A stretch of 64,000 bases of DNA from Stachybotrys elegans (GCA_020746835.1 JAGPNK010000016.1:744001-808000), one strand, 5' to 3'; positions 1 to 12,195 are shown, counted from the stretch's first letter. The notes: a model not told the origin generated them from the letters alone. Translations and numbers: made by a program.

Positions 1-728
1 TCATCGTCGTTGTCGTCCTCCTCTTCTTTCTGCTGCTGCTGCTCCCAAGTGCTCTTGTCGACGGCCCAGTCAACAGCTAGAGTTCTGCCATCGATTTCCT
101 TGCCGTTGATTGCTTCCAATGCTTTCTCGGCGTTGCTCTTCCCCCTGATTGTCACAAAGCCAAAGCCTTTCAGCTTGCCCTTCGTCTGAGGCAGATCGGC
201 AAACTTGACCTTGCCGAAGCTCCTGAAGAGCTGCGAGAGTTGATCGGAAGTCTTGATGCTCCAAGGCAAGTTTCGTACGATGAGCTTGGGCGGCCGCTCA
301 AACTCCGGCTTTTGAGGCTTGGAAACGGAGCTTGCAGGCTTTCCGTCCGCGCCCTTTCTCTGCCTTGGCTCCGCGACGTCAATCCTAATACGCCTTCCGT
401 TCCACTCCTTCTTGTCCAGGGCAGTCTTGGCAGCCGTTGCATCTTCAGCATCGGCAAAGGTCACGAAACCATAGCCTCGGGACTCTTTGGTTTTCTGGTC
501 CACCACGACAGTCGCGTGCTTGACGGGAAAGTATTCGGAGAAGAACTCGGTCAATGTTTCAGTCGTAGCATTGGGGGGCAGCGAGCGGACAAAAATCGAT
601 CGTCGTTCTTCAACCTTCGCCTTTTTGGTGGAGGGAGCTACAGCATTGTCCTGAGTCTCGGCTGCAGGGGCAGCTGCTTCGTCGGCCTGCGACCGTGAGC
701 GCTTGCGGTCGTTCTTTGCTCCAGCCAT
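1..728 (-). CDS. NOP4: Nop4-like nucleolar RNA-binding protein, C-terminus cut by the window edge
   Basis: The reading frame is open from an ATG at 728 down to base 1, so only the first 242 codons are present. Two RRM domains are visible: residues about 46-120 (RNP2-like IFVRSLP, RNP1-like RGYGFVTF) and about 150-228 (LIVRNLPWS, KGFGFVTI). The stretch LAVDWAVDKSTWE after the second RRM is typical of Nop4/RBM28. Yeast Nop4 has four RRMs and acts in the nucleolus in 27S pre-rRNA processing and 60S subunit assembly. An acidic, Q-rich tract then runs off the window, as in the inter-RRM spacer of the family. The N-terminal 40 residues are charged and disordered. It is divergent from the condensin gene, with about 390 bp between the two starts. 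No intron is seen in the visible part. Confidence 0.9.
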   Translation of the reverse strand, partial: MAGAKNDRKRSRSQADEAAAPAAETQDNAVAPSTKKAKVEERRSIFVRSLPPNATTETLTEFFSEYFPVKHATVVVDQKTKESRGYGFVTFADAEDATAAKTALDKKEWNGRRIRIDVAEPRQRKGADGKPASSVSKPQKPEFERPPKLIVRNLPWSIKTSDQLSQLFRSFGKVKFADLPQTKGKLKGFGFVTIRGKSNAEKALEAINGKEIDGRTLAVDWAVDKSTWEQQQQKEEEDDNDD

Positions 729-1119
729 TGTTGGTCTGATGTAGACAAAGGAGCAAACGGATGTCAAGGTCTGGGACCTCTCCGGATGGTGGCAACTGAG
801 TTGCGACAAATTCAATGGAGTAGGTGTAAATGGCCTTCTACACGCAACCACTCAATCAGACAAGAAAAAAAAGTTCCCAAGAAATTATTGATAAGAGGAA
901 ATCCAAGCCATGCACTATCTTATCGCACGTGATGGCGGGGTCGGAGGTTATCGGAGGCTCTAACCGTAAATAGAAGACTGTTGATGTGCCGAAATGGTGT
1001 ATTTACAACGCGTTAAAGCCAAAACACCATTGAGATATCTAAATTACCCCATTCATACACCACAGAGAACGACACCCCACCAACGCTCCCCGGTGTCTGG
1101 TATCGGATATCTTCAAATA
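729..1119. promoter_or_regulatory. Divergent promoter region NOP4 / YCG1
   Basis: This is the 391 bp between two divergent start codons. It holds a CACGTG E-box at 926-931 and an ACGCGT (MluI cell-cycle box type) at 1008-1013, 107 bp before the condensin ATG. An A-rich tract lies near 860-873. The roles are inferred from the motif sequences only. Confidence 0.4.
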
Positions 1120-4100
1120 ATGCCCGCAAAAGCCTCCACGCGATCGACCCGATCGTCAAATACCTCTGGCCAGAAGGCATCCTCACGAACCTCGGCAGCC
1201 TCTCGAACATCAACTACCCCCGAGATTGTTGATACTCCCGACAATGCCCTGAGGACAAAAGTGTGCGCCGTGTTTCGCGACGCGCAAAGGACAACTGCGA
1301 CGCACCGAAAGCTTGTTACAACCTTGCGAAAGATTCAAGAAGCATGCTGCTATGAGCCTACGAACCCCAAGAGCTCTAGCCCCACCGATTTCGACGAGGA
1401 AGCATTCAACCATGAGTTCATTCGTTGCGCCCTGCGCGTCATGCCAATAAAGAAGTCAGAGCCTGTAGGCGAGAAGTCTATTCGGTTTATTGGTCTCTTC
1501 CTGCGGCACGCAGGCGATAAGGACAACGAACTTCTTGGTGACCAGGAGGAGGATGCTAGTGTGATGCCCGAAACACCAAGCACTCGTCTTACTTCCAAGC
1601 TCCTCGAGGCTGTTCTTCCTCTGATGACAGCAAAGGATAAATACGTTCGATTCAGATCAACGCAGCTCATTTCTCACATCATCAATTCCCTAGATGCAAT
1701 CGACGACGAGCTCTTCCAGAAGCTTCGTCACGGTTTACTCAAGCGGATTCGAGACAAGGAGCCCATGGTACGATCTCAAGCGGTTCTCGGACTAGGGCGC
1801 CTTGCTGGAAACCAGCCCGAAGGCGTTGCCAACTCGGATGATAGTGAGGACGATGAGGACACGGGCCTTCTTGAGAAACTTCTTGAGGTGCTGCAAAACG
1901 ACACCAGTGCCGACGTCAGAAGATCTCTTCTTGTAAATCTTCCTATCCTTCCGGCCACCCTTCCCTATCTACTGGAGCGAGCCAGAGATCAGGACGCTGG
2001 TACCAGGCGTGCTGTGTACTCCCGCCTTCTCCCTGCCTTGGGGGATTTCCGTCATCTGTCTCTGTCTATGCGCGAAAAACTTCTGCGATGGGGTCTCCGC
2101 GACCGAGATGAGAATGTTCGAAAAGCCGCGGGCAGGTTATTCCGGGAGCGCTGGATTGAGGATTGCGTCGGCAGGCCGGAACAGGAGGAGGGTGCGCCTG
2201 CGGAGCCGGCGCCTCCCGACTTCGATGCACTTCTGGAACTGCTGGAGCGTATCGACATTGTCAACTCCGGGGTAGAGAACGGTGTAGCCATGGAAGCCAT
2301 GAAAGGGTTCTGGGAAGGTCGCCCAGATTACCGCGAGGCTGTCGTCCTGAATGACTATTTCTGGGAGACTCTCTCTGCCGAGGCCGTCTTTATGGCACGA
2401 AGCTTCAACGACTTCTGCCGCAGCGAGGGCAACGGCCGCTACGAGGCACTGGTAGAGGAGAAGCTCCCAGAGGTCACCAAACTGGCCTTCTACCTTCAGC
2501 GGTACCTTGATGTTTTGAAAGAGGCCATCAAACGAGTCGCACAGCAGACGGGCGATGACGAAGACGAGGAAGATACAGTGGAACAGGAATTCATTGTTGA
2601 ACAACTGCTTCACATCGCCTTGACTCTGGACTATTCCGACGAAGTTGGACGTCGCAAAATGTTCACCCTGCTCCGAACAGCTCTGTCCATACCAGAGCTT
2701 CCAGACGAGGTTACCAAGCTCACCGTGGAAGCGCTCCACTACATATGCTCCCCCGATGCTGCTGGCGAGCGCGAGTTCTGCAGCATTGTTCTCGAGTCGG
2801 TGGCCGATGTTCACGATACGATCGTGGATCTGCCGGCCGACGACGCGGAAGACAGCTTCCACTCGGCTAAATCGGAGGTTAGCAACGCAAGCACACCTAC
2901 CAAGGACAAGAAGCGAGACCAGAGTGTGGACCTGAGCGAAGAGGATGCACATGACAAGGCCGTCAAGGAGATTGTCGTTAACATGAAGTGTCTTCACATT
3001 GTCCAGTGCATGCTCACTCATGTAGCGGGAAACCTCAACGACAATGCCGATCTGGTCTCCATGCTGAACAACCTGGTTGTTCCAGCAGTGCGAAGTCATG
3101 AGGCCCCCGTCCGTGAGCGAGGCTTGGTCTGTCTGGGACTCTGCGCCTTGCTGGATCGAAACCTGGCCGAAGAGAACCTGGGTCTTTTCATCCATTTCTT
3201 CACCAAGGGTCATGCGGCTCTGCAAATTACAGCTCTGCACATTCTCACCGACATTCTCAACGTCCACGGCGCGCAACTTCTCTCTGCAACACCACCGCTT
3301 CTCAAAGTCTATGTCAAAGCTGTGAAATCCGGATCCAAGTCTCCTGAGGTGCAGGCGGCAGCTATCATCGCCGTGTCCAAGCTTCTGCTTGGCCGAATCG
3401 TTAGCGACCAAGAAGCATGCGAGGAGTTGGTCAAGTCCCTCGTAGTGGCCTACTTCGACCCATCCTCGGCGTCGAACCAGACCGTCAGACAAGCTTTGAA
3501 CTACTTCTTACCTGTCTTCTGTTATTCCCGCGCAGAGAACCAGAACCTGCTGCGCAGCGTTGCCCTCCAGGCCCTGCACTCTCTTCTGACACTTCGAGAA
3601 GGCCTGGAAGACGACGATGTGGATGTTGACGAGGACATGGTCAGCATGACCACGATTGGTGCCTGCTTGGTGGATTGGACGGATCCTCGCAAGTGCTACA
3701 ACCCTGAGCTGCTACCGGATTCAGACAAGAAGAATGTCCAAGGCGATGTTCACCTCGACTTTGCTTGTGATATTCTTGAGAGGCTGCGAAGCAACATTAG
3801 CAGTAAGTTCCTTGGATCTAGGCGATGAACAAACACTGACAGTCATACACAGAGGACGAGAAGAAGCTGCTTGCTAGTTTGTTAGGAAAGCTTCATGTAT
3901 CTCCAGGCTCTACTGAGGAGAAGATTCGGGATGCCTACGCAGAGGTCAGTGCTGCCGTCGAGGAAGGGCTTGTCTCAGATGCTACAAGCCGCAACGCCCT
4001 TTACAAGATACACGTGAGCCTGGGCAAGATCGTCAACCATCTTGACGAGCAGGTGCCCGCCAACCGACGTACCAGCCGTAGCGTATCTATCCTCACGGAC

Positions 4101-4262
4101 AGACCGGCGGCGGAGGAGAAGGCCGCCAGCGAGGAGCCCAGTATCAAGGAGGAAGAGGGAGATGAGAGCGACACTGCGACTGTGGTTCCCAAGGAAGAGG
4201 AGAGGGATTCGCTGGTCGACGATCTTCTTGATGATGATGATGTGGAGATGCAGGACGCTTAA
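1120..4262 (+). CDS. YCG1: Condensin complex subunit 3 (Ycg1/Cnd3/CAP-G), HEAT-repeat protein
   Basis: The coding exons are 1120-3802 and 3853-4262, joined across a 50 bp intron (GTAAGT...CACAG), giving 1030 residues. The frame is open upstream to 994, but the ATG at 1120 begins the basic, Ser/Thr-rich N-terminus usual for the family. Residues about 50-330 and 560-930 contain HEAT-type helical repeats (for example VRSQAVLGLGRL and VRRSLLVNLPIL). Acidic linkers interrupt them. The C-terminus is an acidic tail ending DDDDVEMQDA. Ycg1 is the HEAT subunit that, with the kleisin Brn1, holds DNA in the mitotic condensin complex. The length fits the 950-1050 residues of fungal members. An ACGCGT box upstream would suit G1/S expression, which is inference. 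The long antisense frame at 2137-3492 is a shadow. Confidence 0.93.
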
Positions 4263-4448
4263 AGTCAACGACATGTGTTACGAAGTGATTATATATGGGC
4301 GACTGATGTGATACGACTGGGTTGGGCTGGATGGTATGGGGGAGCCGGGCCCCTGGATAAACACCCCGTAGCTCTCTTGTACATGACATAAGTGGCAGGA
4401 ATATTCGCGATTTTTTGTTAAAAGAATAATTTCTATCACCTAAATATC

Positions 4449-7419
4449 CTAGGCCTTCCGTGACGTGGCGGTGCCTGTTGCCGTATCCAACTCTTGAGCC
4501 GTGAGCCAGAAGAGCAAGCCTCCAAAGCCTACATTGATCATCAAGTGCTGGCCGAGACTCCACGCCATGCAGTACAGATACTTCGGTGAGAAGACAGTCC
4601 AGATGAACAAATGAGTTCGCAGCGCCGTGCAAGCCGCCATGACAAAGGCTACACTCAGGGTCGTGAAGAGGGTGAGCAACGCCAGATGGTGCCTGAAGGC
4701 GAGTCTGTCGCCCTGCCTGTACTTTTGTAGAAGGAGAAGGTTGGTGGCCGAGGTCCAGAATATCGGCCCCGCCCAGTTGCTGATGAGCGTGAGGAGGCCA
4801 ACAGCTATGACGTTGTACCCGCTAATACCGTTATACGCGCTGGACAGGTCTACAGAAGAGATGGCATTACTGCCGCCAAAGGCGAAGAAGAAGGTATACT
4901 GGAAGAGGATGGACGTGGTGGTGATGGCAGTGACCGAGAGTTCGGCAGCGCTGAGGGAGTGGAGGAGAACATTGGAGAGGAGGAATAAAGGGATATTGGC
5001 GGCCCTCGACTGGGTCATGGCCAGTATTGTGTATAGTTGATGTAGGAGATTAGCTGTAGAGGTGTCAGATGAGGTGATACGAGAACGAAGAAAGTGCATA
5101 CCTGTTGATGCAGATGAACGCTCCCGCCTGCTTAGCGCTCGGTAGATAGCAAAGGCATACAGCGCTGACAAGAAGAAGAAGACAAGCCGTGCTCTGACGA
5201 GAAGAGATTGCCCTTGAAGAGTATCACTAAGGGCTTTGGCAAAGCCAACGACCAGTTCAGGGGCATCCTCAGCAGTAAATGCGAGCTTGAAGCTGAAAGC
5301 TACCGATGCCAATATGGCAGTGATGGACGAGGCGAGAAGGAATGGAAGATCGCTGAGGTTAGGGAGTATTTGGCCGGCGGCAAAGATGTACATAGAGCCG
5401 ACGAGAACCCAGAGTAGCTCGGGGTAGCGGACGAGGAAGAGCTTGACAATGTCGGGCTCTCCAGCGTACTTTTGGCCAGTCTGGTTCCAGCCTCTCACGA
5501 GTCTCAGCGATGCTAGACTAAGAACATACCAGCCGACTACGGCGATACTCTTTGTCCTGTGCAGGCATGTGTTAGTAGCTTAGAACGGATAGGGGGCGGG
5601 GATGAGAGCGCACCTTTGAATGTGCTGGGCTGCCAGGCAGGCCAGCCAAAGCGTGGAGGCCCAGTACCAGAAGTGGTGCTCCTCCTCGACATAGCTGCTG
5701 GCAAACATCATGATGCCATATAATATGGAGATGAGAAAAAGCGGCACCATGCTTCCCTTTGTGTGGGTGCCTTGTGTGGCTACAGACATGCCGGATGCGA
5801 CAACTGCAATGAGGGACAGACTCTGGCCCAGGAAAAGCATGGGCATGTCGTAGTTGGATGCCATGCTGCTCATCAAGTCTTGCGCTTTGCGAAGCCAGGC
5901 CGATGTAGATGTGAGCCATGCCTGATCGAGCTCACCTGCGGCAGCCAGGACAGACGCTTGATGGTTGATACGGCGCCAACCACATGCGAGCTCTGAGACG
6001 TCGCCCGACTCCATGGCGCAAGGGTCGGACTTTGCATCTTGCTCAAAAAGCTCATGTCCAAAAGCTGCAGTGACAATATTCAGGATTTGCCGGGCATTGC
6101 GGATGAGTATCTGGATCTTGTCACGGGAGCTGGGCCAAAAGGAGAGAAAATCGGGGATTACAGTGCCCAAGTTGTTCTTGGAAACTGGGAAGCCGAGCAG
6201 TGCCGCGATGGTCGGGGCTATGTCAGACTGCTCAACCATGGTGTAGTACTCAAAGTCGTCCTTGGGTTCAGCTGGGGACTGTAGCCCTGACGAGATGTCT
6301 TTGAGCTTGGGCGATAAGAAGACCAGTGCAGGGGATGTTTCTCCGGGGGAAGAGGCACCATGGTTGCCTGCATCATTCATGCCGTGGTCACCGCAAAGCA
6401 CGAGCAAGGTAGAGGCGAGATGTTGCTGTGTCATCATAGCCTCATGTATGGTCTGAACTATACCATCCATCTCGCGTTGCTTTGGTACCATATTGGGGCT
6501 GTCGGGTGTTTTTTTGGTGAGTACAGCGAAAAGGCTACCAGAATGGATACGTAAGACATACCTCCGCGGGCCAGACTTGTGGCCGATATGATCGAGGCCG
6601 AGATAGTGAAGGACCATGAGCCCCCAATCATTGTTCTCGAGCTCACCAGCAATGTTGCGAGTGACATTGTTGTCCACCTCGGTGAAGTCCTGGTCATGTA
6701 AGGGCACTGCTTCTCGACTTGAGAGCAGGGAAGAGGAAACTCACTGCAACGAAGAAGCTCGAGGTGCCATCGTAGCGGTCAAATGTGTCGGGAAAGAGCT
6801 TCAGCCATGTATCATCCCCGAACATGAGCAATTTGCCGAGTTGATTGGCCTTGAGCTGAGCCAGCCAAGTGTCTTGGGCTGCGAGAGTGGACGAGGTATC
6901 CTCCTCGTCAAAGTTGAGGATGAGGTCCACAAAGGAAGGAATCGAACCTGTGGTGATGGACTTGATCCTGGGCATGGTCACTGTTGGGGACCGAGCATTG
7001 GCCGTGAAGGGTATGGCACTGCCATCTCTAATGAGGCTGGGACAGACTGTTAGGGTACGGTAGATGCCCTCGTGGGAATGGTTTCCACGTACCTCTGCGT
7101 GTACTCGAATCCCGAGCCTTTTGCGTATACAAAGTCACTGGCAATAGTGAGCCAAGCTGAGATAACCTCGGTACTAGTTCTACCTAGTTTCGGACTGTTT
7201 ATACCTTCTCAAAGCATCGACAACCATAAAGACAAGCTTGTCGAAGGGTGCAGCTGGAGGAGGCCCATACTCGAGAGTCTCGAACTCGGCGAGTCCAGGC
7301 AAGAAGGGCTTATAAGGAAAGAAGCCGACAGCAAAGATGACAATGGAAAGAGGAATCAAAAGGTTGGCAATGGTGATAAAAAGGGTACACTGCAGTGACC
7401 CATTCTTAACAGCTACCAT
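4449..7419 (-). CDS. LAS21: GPI ethanolamine phosphate transferase 2 (Las21/Gpi7, PIG-G type)
   Basis: Seven exons (7419-7205, 7137-7093, 7036-6745, 6689-6562, 6498-5614, 5556-5102, 5053-4449) encode 874 residues with all splice phases consistent. After a signal-anchor helix at about 10-33 comes an alkaline-phosphatase-fold lumenal domain. It has DALRSDF near residue 68, SPTVTMPRIKS near 103, DFTEVDNNVTR at 185, DHIGH at 217-221 and CGDHGM at 262-267, the metal-binding and catalytic signatures of GPI phosphoethanolamine transferases. The second half carries many membrane helices. The enzyme adds ethanolamine phosphate to the second mannose of GPI anchors in the ER. ATG 7419 sits just before the anchor helix. 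An in-frame ATG at 7530 would add 37 polar residues and is less likely. Introns 4 (63 bp) and 6 (48 bp) are multiples of three without stops, so their retention would stay in frame. Confidence 0.93.
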
Positions 7420-8246
7420 TCTCCTCGGAGTTGCGTGCGTTTGAGAGACGAAGAATTGAGGTATGTCAGGGGAATGGCGACCAGGGTTGCTTAACGAAAG
7501 GCCATTGGGAGAAGAAAGTCGAGTGGTCAAAAGGAAAAGAAAAGAGAGAATTGCAAGCCAGAAGGAGGGAATGGTGCCTCTCCGATCAGATACGAAGTTG
7601 AAGCCACCATGGACCCCTTTGTGTCAGCTTGAAGTCGGGTGGTTGCTGGCAAGTTGGTCATAAGCAACGGGTAGTGTAGCCACCTATCACGTTTCGTTAC
7701 AGCGCCTCAGGGTCTCGTTTACAGGCGGCGGTGACCTGTGGATAGGACCCTGCCCCGGCTAGTGCATCCGCAGTCCACAGGCACCCTGATGCTGGAGCCA
7801 CAGCCACACACCACTTTGATCGTGACCCAGTTATTAGATCTCACTAGCCACAGGCCATGCTGCTGGCGATCTGGCAATCCAAGGAGCTCCATGGCAATCT
7901 AGCGACACCATTACCATCATACATCTGCCCTGCAGAAATGCCGTCAGCCATAATCTTGCATGTGATGCTAGGGCAGAAATCTGCCTGCCCCTACTAGGCA
8001 GTAGGTTCCTGTCTTGCCCTTTCTGATGACGCGAAGGAGCTGTTGTCATACCAATCGATTAGCGTGCCCTTCCATGACGTCCACGAAGCTACGCGCCGCA
8101 TCGTCAAGACCACAAGCTATGCCAGCAAGTTTCTCAGCCGCAAGCATCCGGCCCGTTGGCCATGGATAAATGTGCACTCCCTCCTCTCCCGTTCTACATT
8201 GCCATGACATACTCTTCTTCTCGGTGAATCGTGATACCCTGTAGTC
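7420..8246. promoter_or_regulatory. Divergent intergenic region LAS21 / FAD oxidoreductase
   Basis: This 827 bp region separates two divergent genes. I see no gene, no RNA gene and no strong repeat in it. It presumably holds both promoters and 5' leaders. Confidence 0.35.
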
Positions 8247-9967
8247 ATGCCTCCCCCCAAAGATCAGAGGCGCAACATTGTCATCGTTGGCGGAGGCGCC
8301 GCAGGCATGGTAAGTTTCCCCAGCGCCGATTCCTGCTATCAGCACGAGCCCGCTGACAAGATCTAGTCTTGCGCGGCTACGCTCGCCAACCATCCCGATA
8401 AGTTCAAAGTGACATTGCTGGAAAGCCAGCCTGTTGTAGGCGGGCAGGCGACGTCTATCCCCATAGACGAGACCAAGTATGGTGCTTCGTGGATGAATAA
8501 CGGCGTGCAAGGAGGATCAAAGGTCGTTCCCAGCCACCCTAGGGCCCCAAGTGCTTCGCAATCTCACACTCATCTATAGATCTTTAAGCACACCTTCAAC
8601 TTCTTTCATCAATATGGCCTGCCGCCGCAAGAGGTTCGATTGCAAGTTTCCTTCGGCAAGGGTCAGGATGGCTTCTGGACAAACTGCTTTCCTAGCAATC
8701 TCGTTCAGCGGTACTCCTCCGATATCAAGAAGTTCGGCTGGTTCCTCAGAGTCGTGCGGTGGCTGATGCCCGTCGTCGGCCTCATCCCCATCAGCCTTAT
8801 GCTACGCCTCTTCTTCTTCAGCAAGGACTTTGGCGACAAGATGGTATACCCTCTGATTGCCCTCTTCCTCGGCACAGGAAATCAGACGGCTCACGTTCCC
8901 TCTGCCATTGTCGAGCGCCTCTTTGATGATCCCAACATGAAGCTGTGGGACTATGATTCCGAGACCCTCCTACCAAATCTCCCAACCATGGTGACATTTG
9001 ATCACTTGCATGTGTTTTACCAGAGATGGAAAGATGACCTCATCAAAAAGGGAGTCGACATCAGAACTCGTACTGAGGTAGTGACGGTCCTGGAACGTTC
9101 ATCCAAGGGAGTTCAGTTGCTGGTGAGGGATCTCTCCTCCGCGCATGTCAAGGAGGAAGCATACAACGATATTGTCTTGTGTGTTCTCGCCGACGATGCT
9201 CTACGAATCTTGGGCAAAACGGCAACACGGCGTGAAAAGTTTATACTTGGCGGTGCCGCCTTCTACGACGATATTACGGTTACTCACTCCGACTCCAAGT
9301 ACTTTGAGGAGCACTACGAAACGCAGTTCCAACCCGAACTGTGCGCCGAGCCCAAGTCGCAAGACCAGAAGAAACAGATTGCTTTCTCCAAAGGCGAGGG
9401 CGACTCAGACGGCTTCCGTCCAATGTACTACACCTTCACCTATCAGCAGGACCCGCGCCTCATCGAGATGTCCTTCAACTGCAGCAACTACCAGCATCAG
9501 CTCAAGAACGCCAACGCAAAGACGGACCACGCGTATGAGCCAGTCTACCAAACCATCTTCCTCAACAAAAAACAGAAGCACCTCTGGACCATCGACAAGA
9601 TCGACGAGAGCAAGATCATCAAGCGAAACTGGTGGCACCAGTTGGGCCACCGGTGGGAACATTACTTACGCGTCGTCCCAGGCATGATGTTTCTCCATGG
9701 GAGGAATAACACGTATTTCGCTGGATCATGGACCCTTGTCGTGAGTATCCCCGTTTCATTAACTCCGGCTACCAGACAGTTGACGTGGCCGTCTAGAACA
9801 TGCATGAGCTTGCTTGTGTTAGTGGCATTGCTGCAGCGTACCACCTTGGCGCCGATTATACCAAATTTGATGATTTCGCCGAGGATTTCTTCGCCAAGTA
9901 CCTCCTCCTATCCCACGGTATGATATATTCTCGCCAAGAAAGAAAGAGGAAACAAGCAGCCAAGTAG
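8247..9967 (+). CDS. FAD/NAD(P)-binding oxidoreductase (amine-oxidase-fold, COG2907-like)
   Basis: Four exons (8247-8309, 8367-8522, 8580-9740, 9797-9967) give 516 residues. The N-terminus NIVIVGGGAAG at residues 10-20 is a dinucleotide-binding Rossmann loop, followed by an acidic residue at the second strand (VTLLES) and GGQA, as in flavoprotein amine oxidases and phytoene-desaturase-like enzymes. Near the C-terminus, NTYFAGSW followed by NMHELACVSGIAAA is the usual second FAD-contact region. A hydrophobic stretch at about 120-145 may be a membrane contact. The substrate cannot be read from the sequence. The protein resembles predicted NAD/FAD-binding proteins such as COG2907 more than true monoamine oxidases. 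The last coding residues (RQERKRKQAAK) are strongly basic. The gene is divergent from LAS21. Confidence 0.8.
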
Positions 9968-11031
9968 CCAAGTAGCAGTCATGACGTGGTCACGGGTCCT
10001 GCAGTCATCAAACCTGTAGCAAAACCAGCGGTGCATGGGATGCATTCTACATGTATCAAGGCGATATCCCGTCAACACCGTGCAACTGCAGAATTCTCAA
10101 CACGATTCACTACATGGAAAGGAGTCACAAGTCGTAAAGAAACAAGATTGATGTGATCCATTCGGCCTGTATCCGTGAACCTATATGACGCTTTCCCGAA
10201 TGACATTACCAGTCACACGCGCCACGCCGAAGCCCCGGAGCTACCTGAAGCCAGTAGTTGAAATGTACGAATTCCAAAAGTACCCACGCAGTTCGGCGAC
10301 GCCATATACCAGATACGTATGCGTGTATCATCTCTCGTGTGCCTTCCAACAAAGCTGACCAAAGCACCGCAACCGCCAATACCATGGGGGTATCATAAAA
10401 GGCACATGTTTGCCTAGACAAACCACACATCAAAGTAACATTGAGACCCAAATGCCACAAGGAAACTGCGCCCCCCGAGTAATCACTCGTTCTCGTCAAC
10501 CAACAGCCAGGATGCGTCGCTCCATAACAGAACCGCTTCGTGCGCCGTGGATCCATCCGTCCAACTGATATGCCTGCATGCCCTTACTCCAAAGGGAAAC
10601 AAAGCTCAATCGAAAACAGTCCAGACCGCTGCAGGGTCGGGGCCATGAAGTATAGGCTGACAGAAAAAAAAAAGTGAGAGACGTGAAATGCATCGTACCA
10701 GTCAGCCCAAGGAGGTCGAATAAAAAGAGTGGATCGTGAGACTGCCATAAGATGAAAGAAGCGAGAGAAGAGATGTTGAATGCAAGAGAGATGTCGTTGT
10801 CGTGTTGGGCGGATCCGAATCCAAAGGCGTGCTTGTGCACATCATAAGTAGTCGACTCCGTGTCTCCAAAGTTGCAAGGCTTGACCCACGGCGGGCATCA
10901 AGAATCGCTAGGAAGGGAAGATTGGACACCAAATGACCGTGAAAACAGAGAGAACAGTAAACGAGAAAGAAAAAAAGAGGAAGAAAAGGTATGCAAAGCT
11001 AATTCTAGTAGGAACGCCAGCAATGCAGTCA
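9968..11031. other. Convergent 3' intergenic region
   Basis: The region lies between the 3' ends of the FAD oxidoreductase (+) and the PNRC-motif gene (-). No frame has coding character, and I see nothing beyond probable 3' untranslated sequence. An A-tract occurs near 10662-10671. Confidence 0.35.
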
Positions 11032-12195
11032 CTAATAGAATCGGTGGTTCGTCGAACCGGCATCTGCCGTTAAATCGAGCTTTAAAATTCGTCGAAGATC
11101 ATTTTCCATTGCCTGGATATTGGTAGGTCGCTGGTGAGGTGCAGCGTCGTAGCGAGCCGTCGGGGAGGAAGGGCCAATCTCAACAAAGCCTGCCGACGCA
11201 GGAGGGGTAGCGTTGTTAGCTGGCTTGGCGCCCGGGGAGCCCGCCATGCCATTGCCGCTGAATAGGAACTTCTTCAGCGCCTCAGTAGGATCCTCTTGAG
11301 GCAGTGCCTGAGAGGGCCGTGGTGGAGTTCCGTTGATAGCTGAACGGCTCGAGTTGGTCCTGGCCGCCTTGATTCGCTCCGAGTAAGGCGTGGAGAAGGC
11401 AGGACCCAGAGCCTGCCCAGGTGTGCCGTCAAGCTCAGCAGCATCAAAGCGACCAGAGGGCTGTCGCGCTTGCTGGTGGAGCTTTTCCGAAAGACTGAAA
11501 GGCTTCGGAGGACTGTTGTGCTCAAAAGGCGACATGGAAGATGGGGAAGTGAAGTCACTGTTGGCCGGTCGCTGGCCAGTGGAGCTCTCTCGTCGCTGGC
11601 GCTCCCTCTCTTCACGATGCGCTCGGAACATGAAGTCGAGAGGTGACTCATTAGCCCTCGATGCAGAAGAAGTACGGAAAGGCGTAGGAGCATCCGTGTC
11701 GGTAGCGGGAGGAGAGGGCTCCTGGGTCAGTTCGCGCGACTTCTTGGAGATGGGCGAGTCGCTGGCCGCCTTAGCAAGAAAACTGGGAATTGGAAGAGCC
11801 GACGGCGCGGGCGAAGCGTGGAAGGTGGCACCAGCAAATGCGGCACCAGCAGACTTGGAAGAAGTAGAACGCTGAGTAGTTGGTGGAGTGTGACGGCCAG
11901 ATCGCACGTCCTCGGGCGAGTTCCTCTGGTTGGCGTTGTTATTCATATTGGCGGCCCTGTTTCTGTTCCTTGGTTTCGAGTGAGAGCCAGTATGCGCCGA
12001 GTGTGGTTGGGCGTGGGCGGGCGACGAGGCAGCGTCCACCCTATGCGGCGTCTGCGGGCTGTAGAAATTCGGCGCGTCCAAGGCAGCGGCATCGTTCTCA
12101 GAGGCGTAGTTCTTGTGGGCTGCTGCTTTGCCGTTGCCGCGAGGCCGGCGCCGGCGCGAGGGCGTCGTCGTTGGTTGAGCAGAGACATCCGTCAT
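11032..12195 (-). CDS. Proline-rich PNRC/Edc1-motif protein, probable mRNA-decapping coactivator
   Basis: A single exon encodes 387 low-complexity residues rich in Ser, Pro, Ala, Asn and Gln. The one recognisable element is FAGATFHASPAPSALPIPSF at residues 120-139. It matches the PNRC motif found in human PNRC1/2 and in fungal Edc1-type proteins, where it binds Dcp1 and activates the Dcp2 decapping enzyme. Two further short conserved-looking helices are TEALKKFLFSG and AMENDLRRILKL near the C-terminus. The N-terminus has a basic RRRRPRGNGK patch. The frame also has an ATG at 12249 (18 extra residues). I prefer 12195, where MTDVSAQPTT leads into the basic patch. The decapping role comes from the motif family. 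No catalytic domain is present. Confidence 0.7.
   Translation of the reverse strand: MTDVSAQPTTTPSRRRRPRGNGKAAAHKNYASENDAAALDAPNFYSPQTPHRVDAASSPAHAQPHSAHTGSHSKPRNRNRAANMNNNANQRNSPEDVRSGRHTPPTTQRSTSSKSAGAAFAGATFHASPAPSALPIPSFLAKAASDSPISKKSRELTQEPSPPATDTDAPTPFRTSSASRANESPLDFMFRAHREERERQRRESSTGQRPANSDFTSPSSMSPFEHNSPPKPFSLSEKLHQQARQPSGRFDAAELDGTPGQALGPAFSTPYSERIKAARTNSSRSAINGTPPRPSQALPQEDPTEALKKFLFSGNGMAGSPGAKPANNATPPASAGFVEIGPSSPTARYDAAPHQRPTNIQAMENDLRRILKLDLTADAGSTNHRFY

Noticed and set aside
2137..3492. 451-codon open frame antisense to the condensin gene
   Set aside because: It lies wholly inside a well-supported HEAT-repeat gene and has no family likeness. C/G-ending codons leave the antisense frame free of stops by chance.
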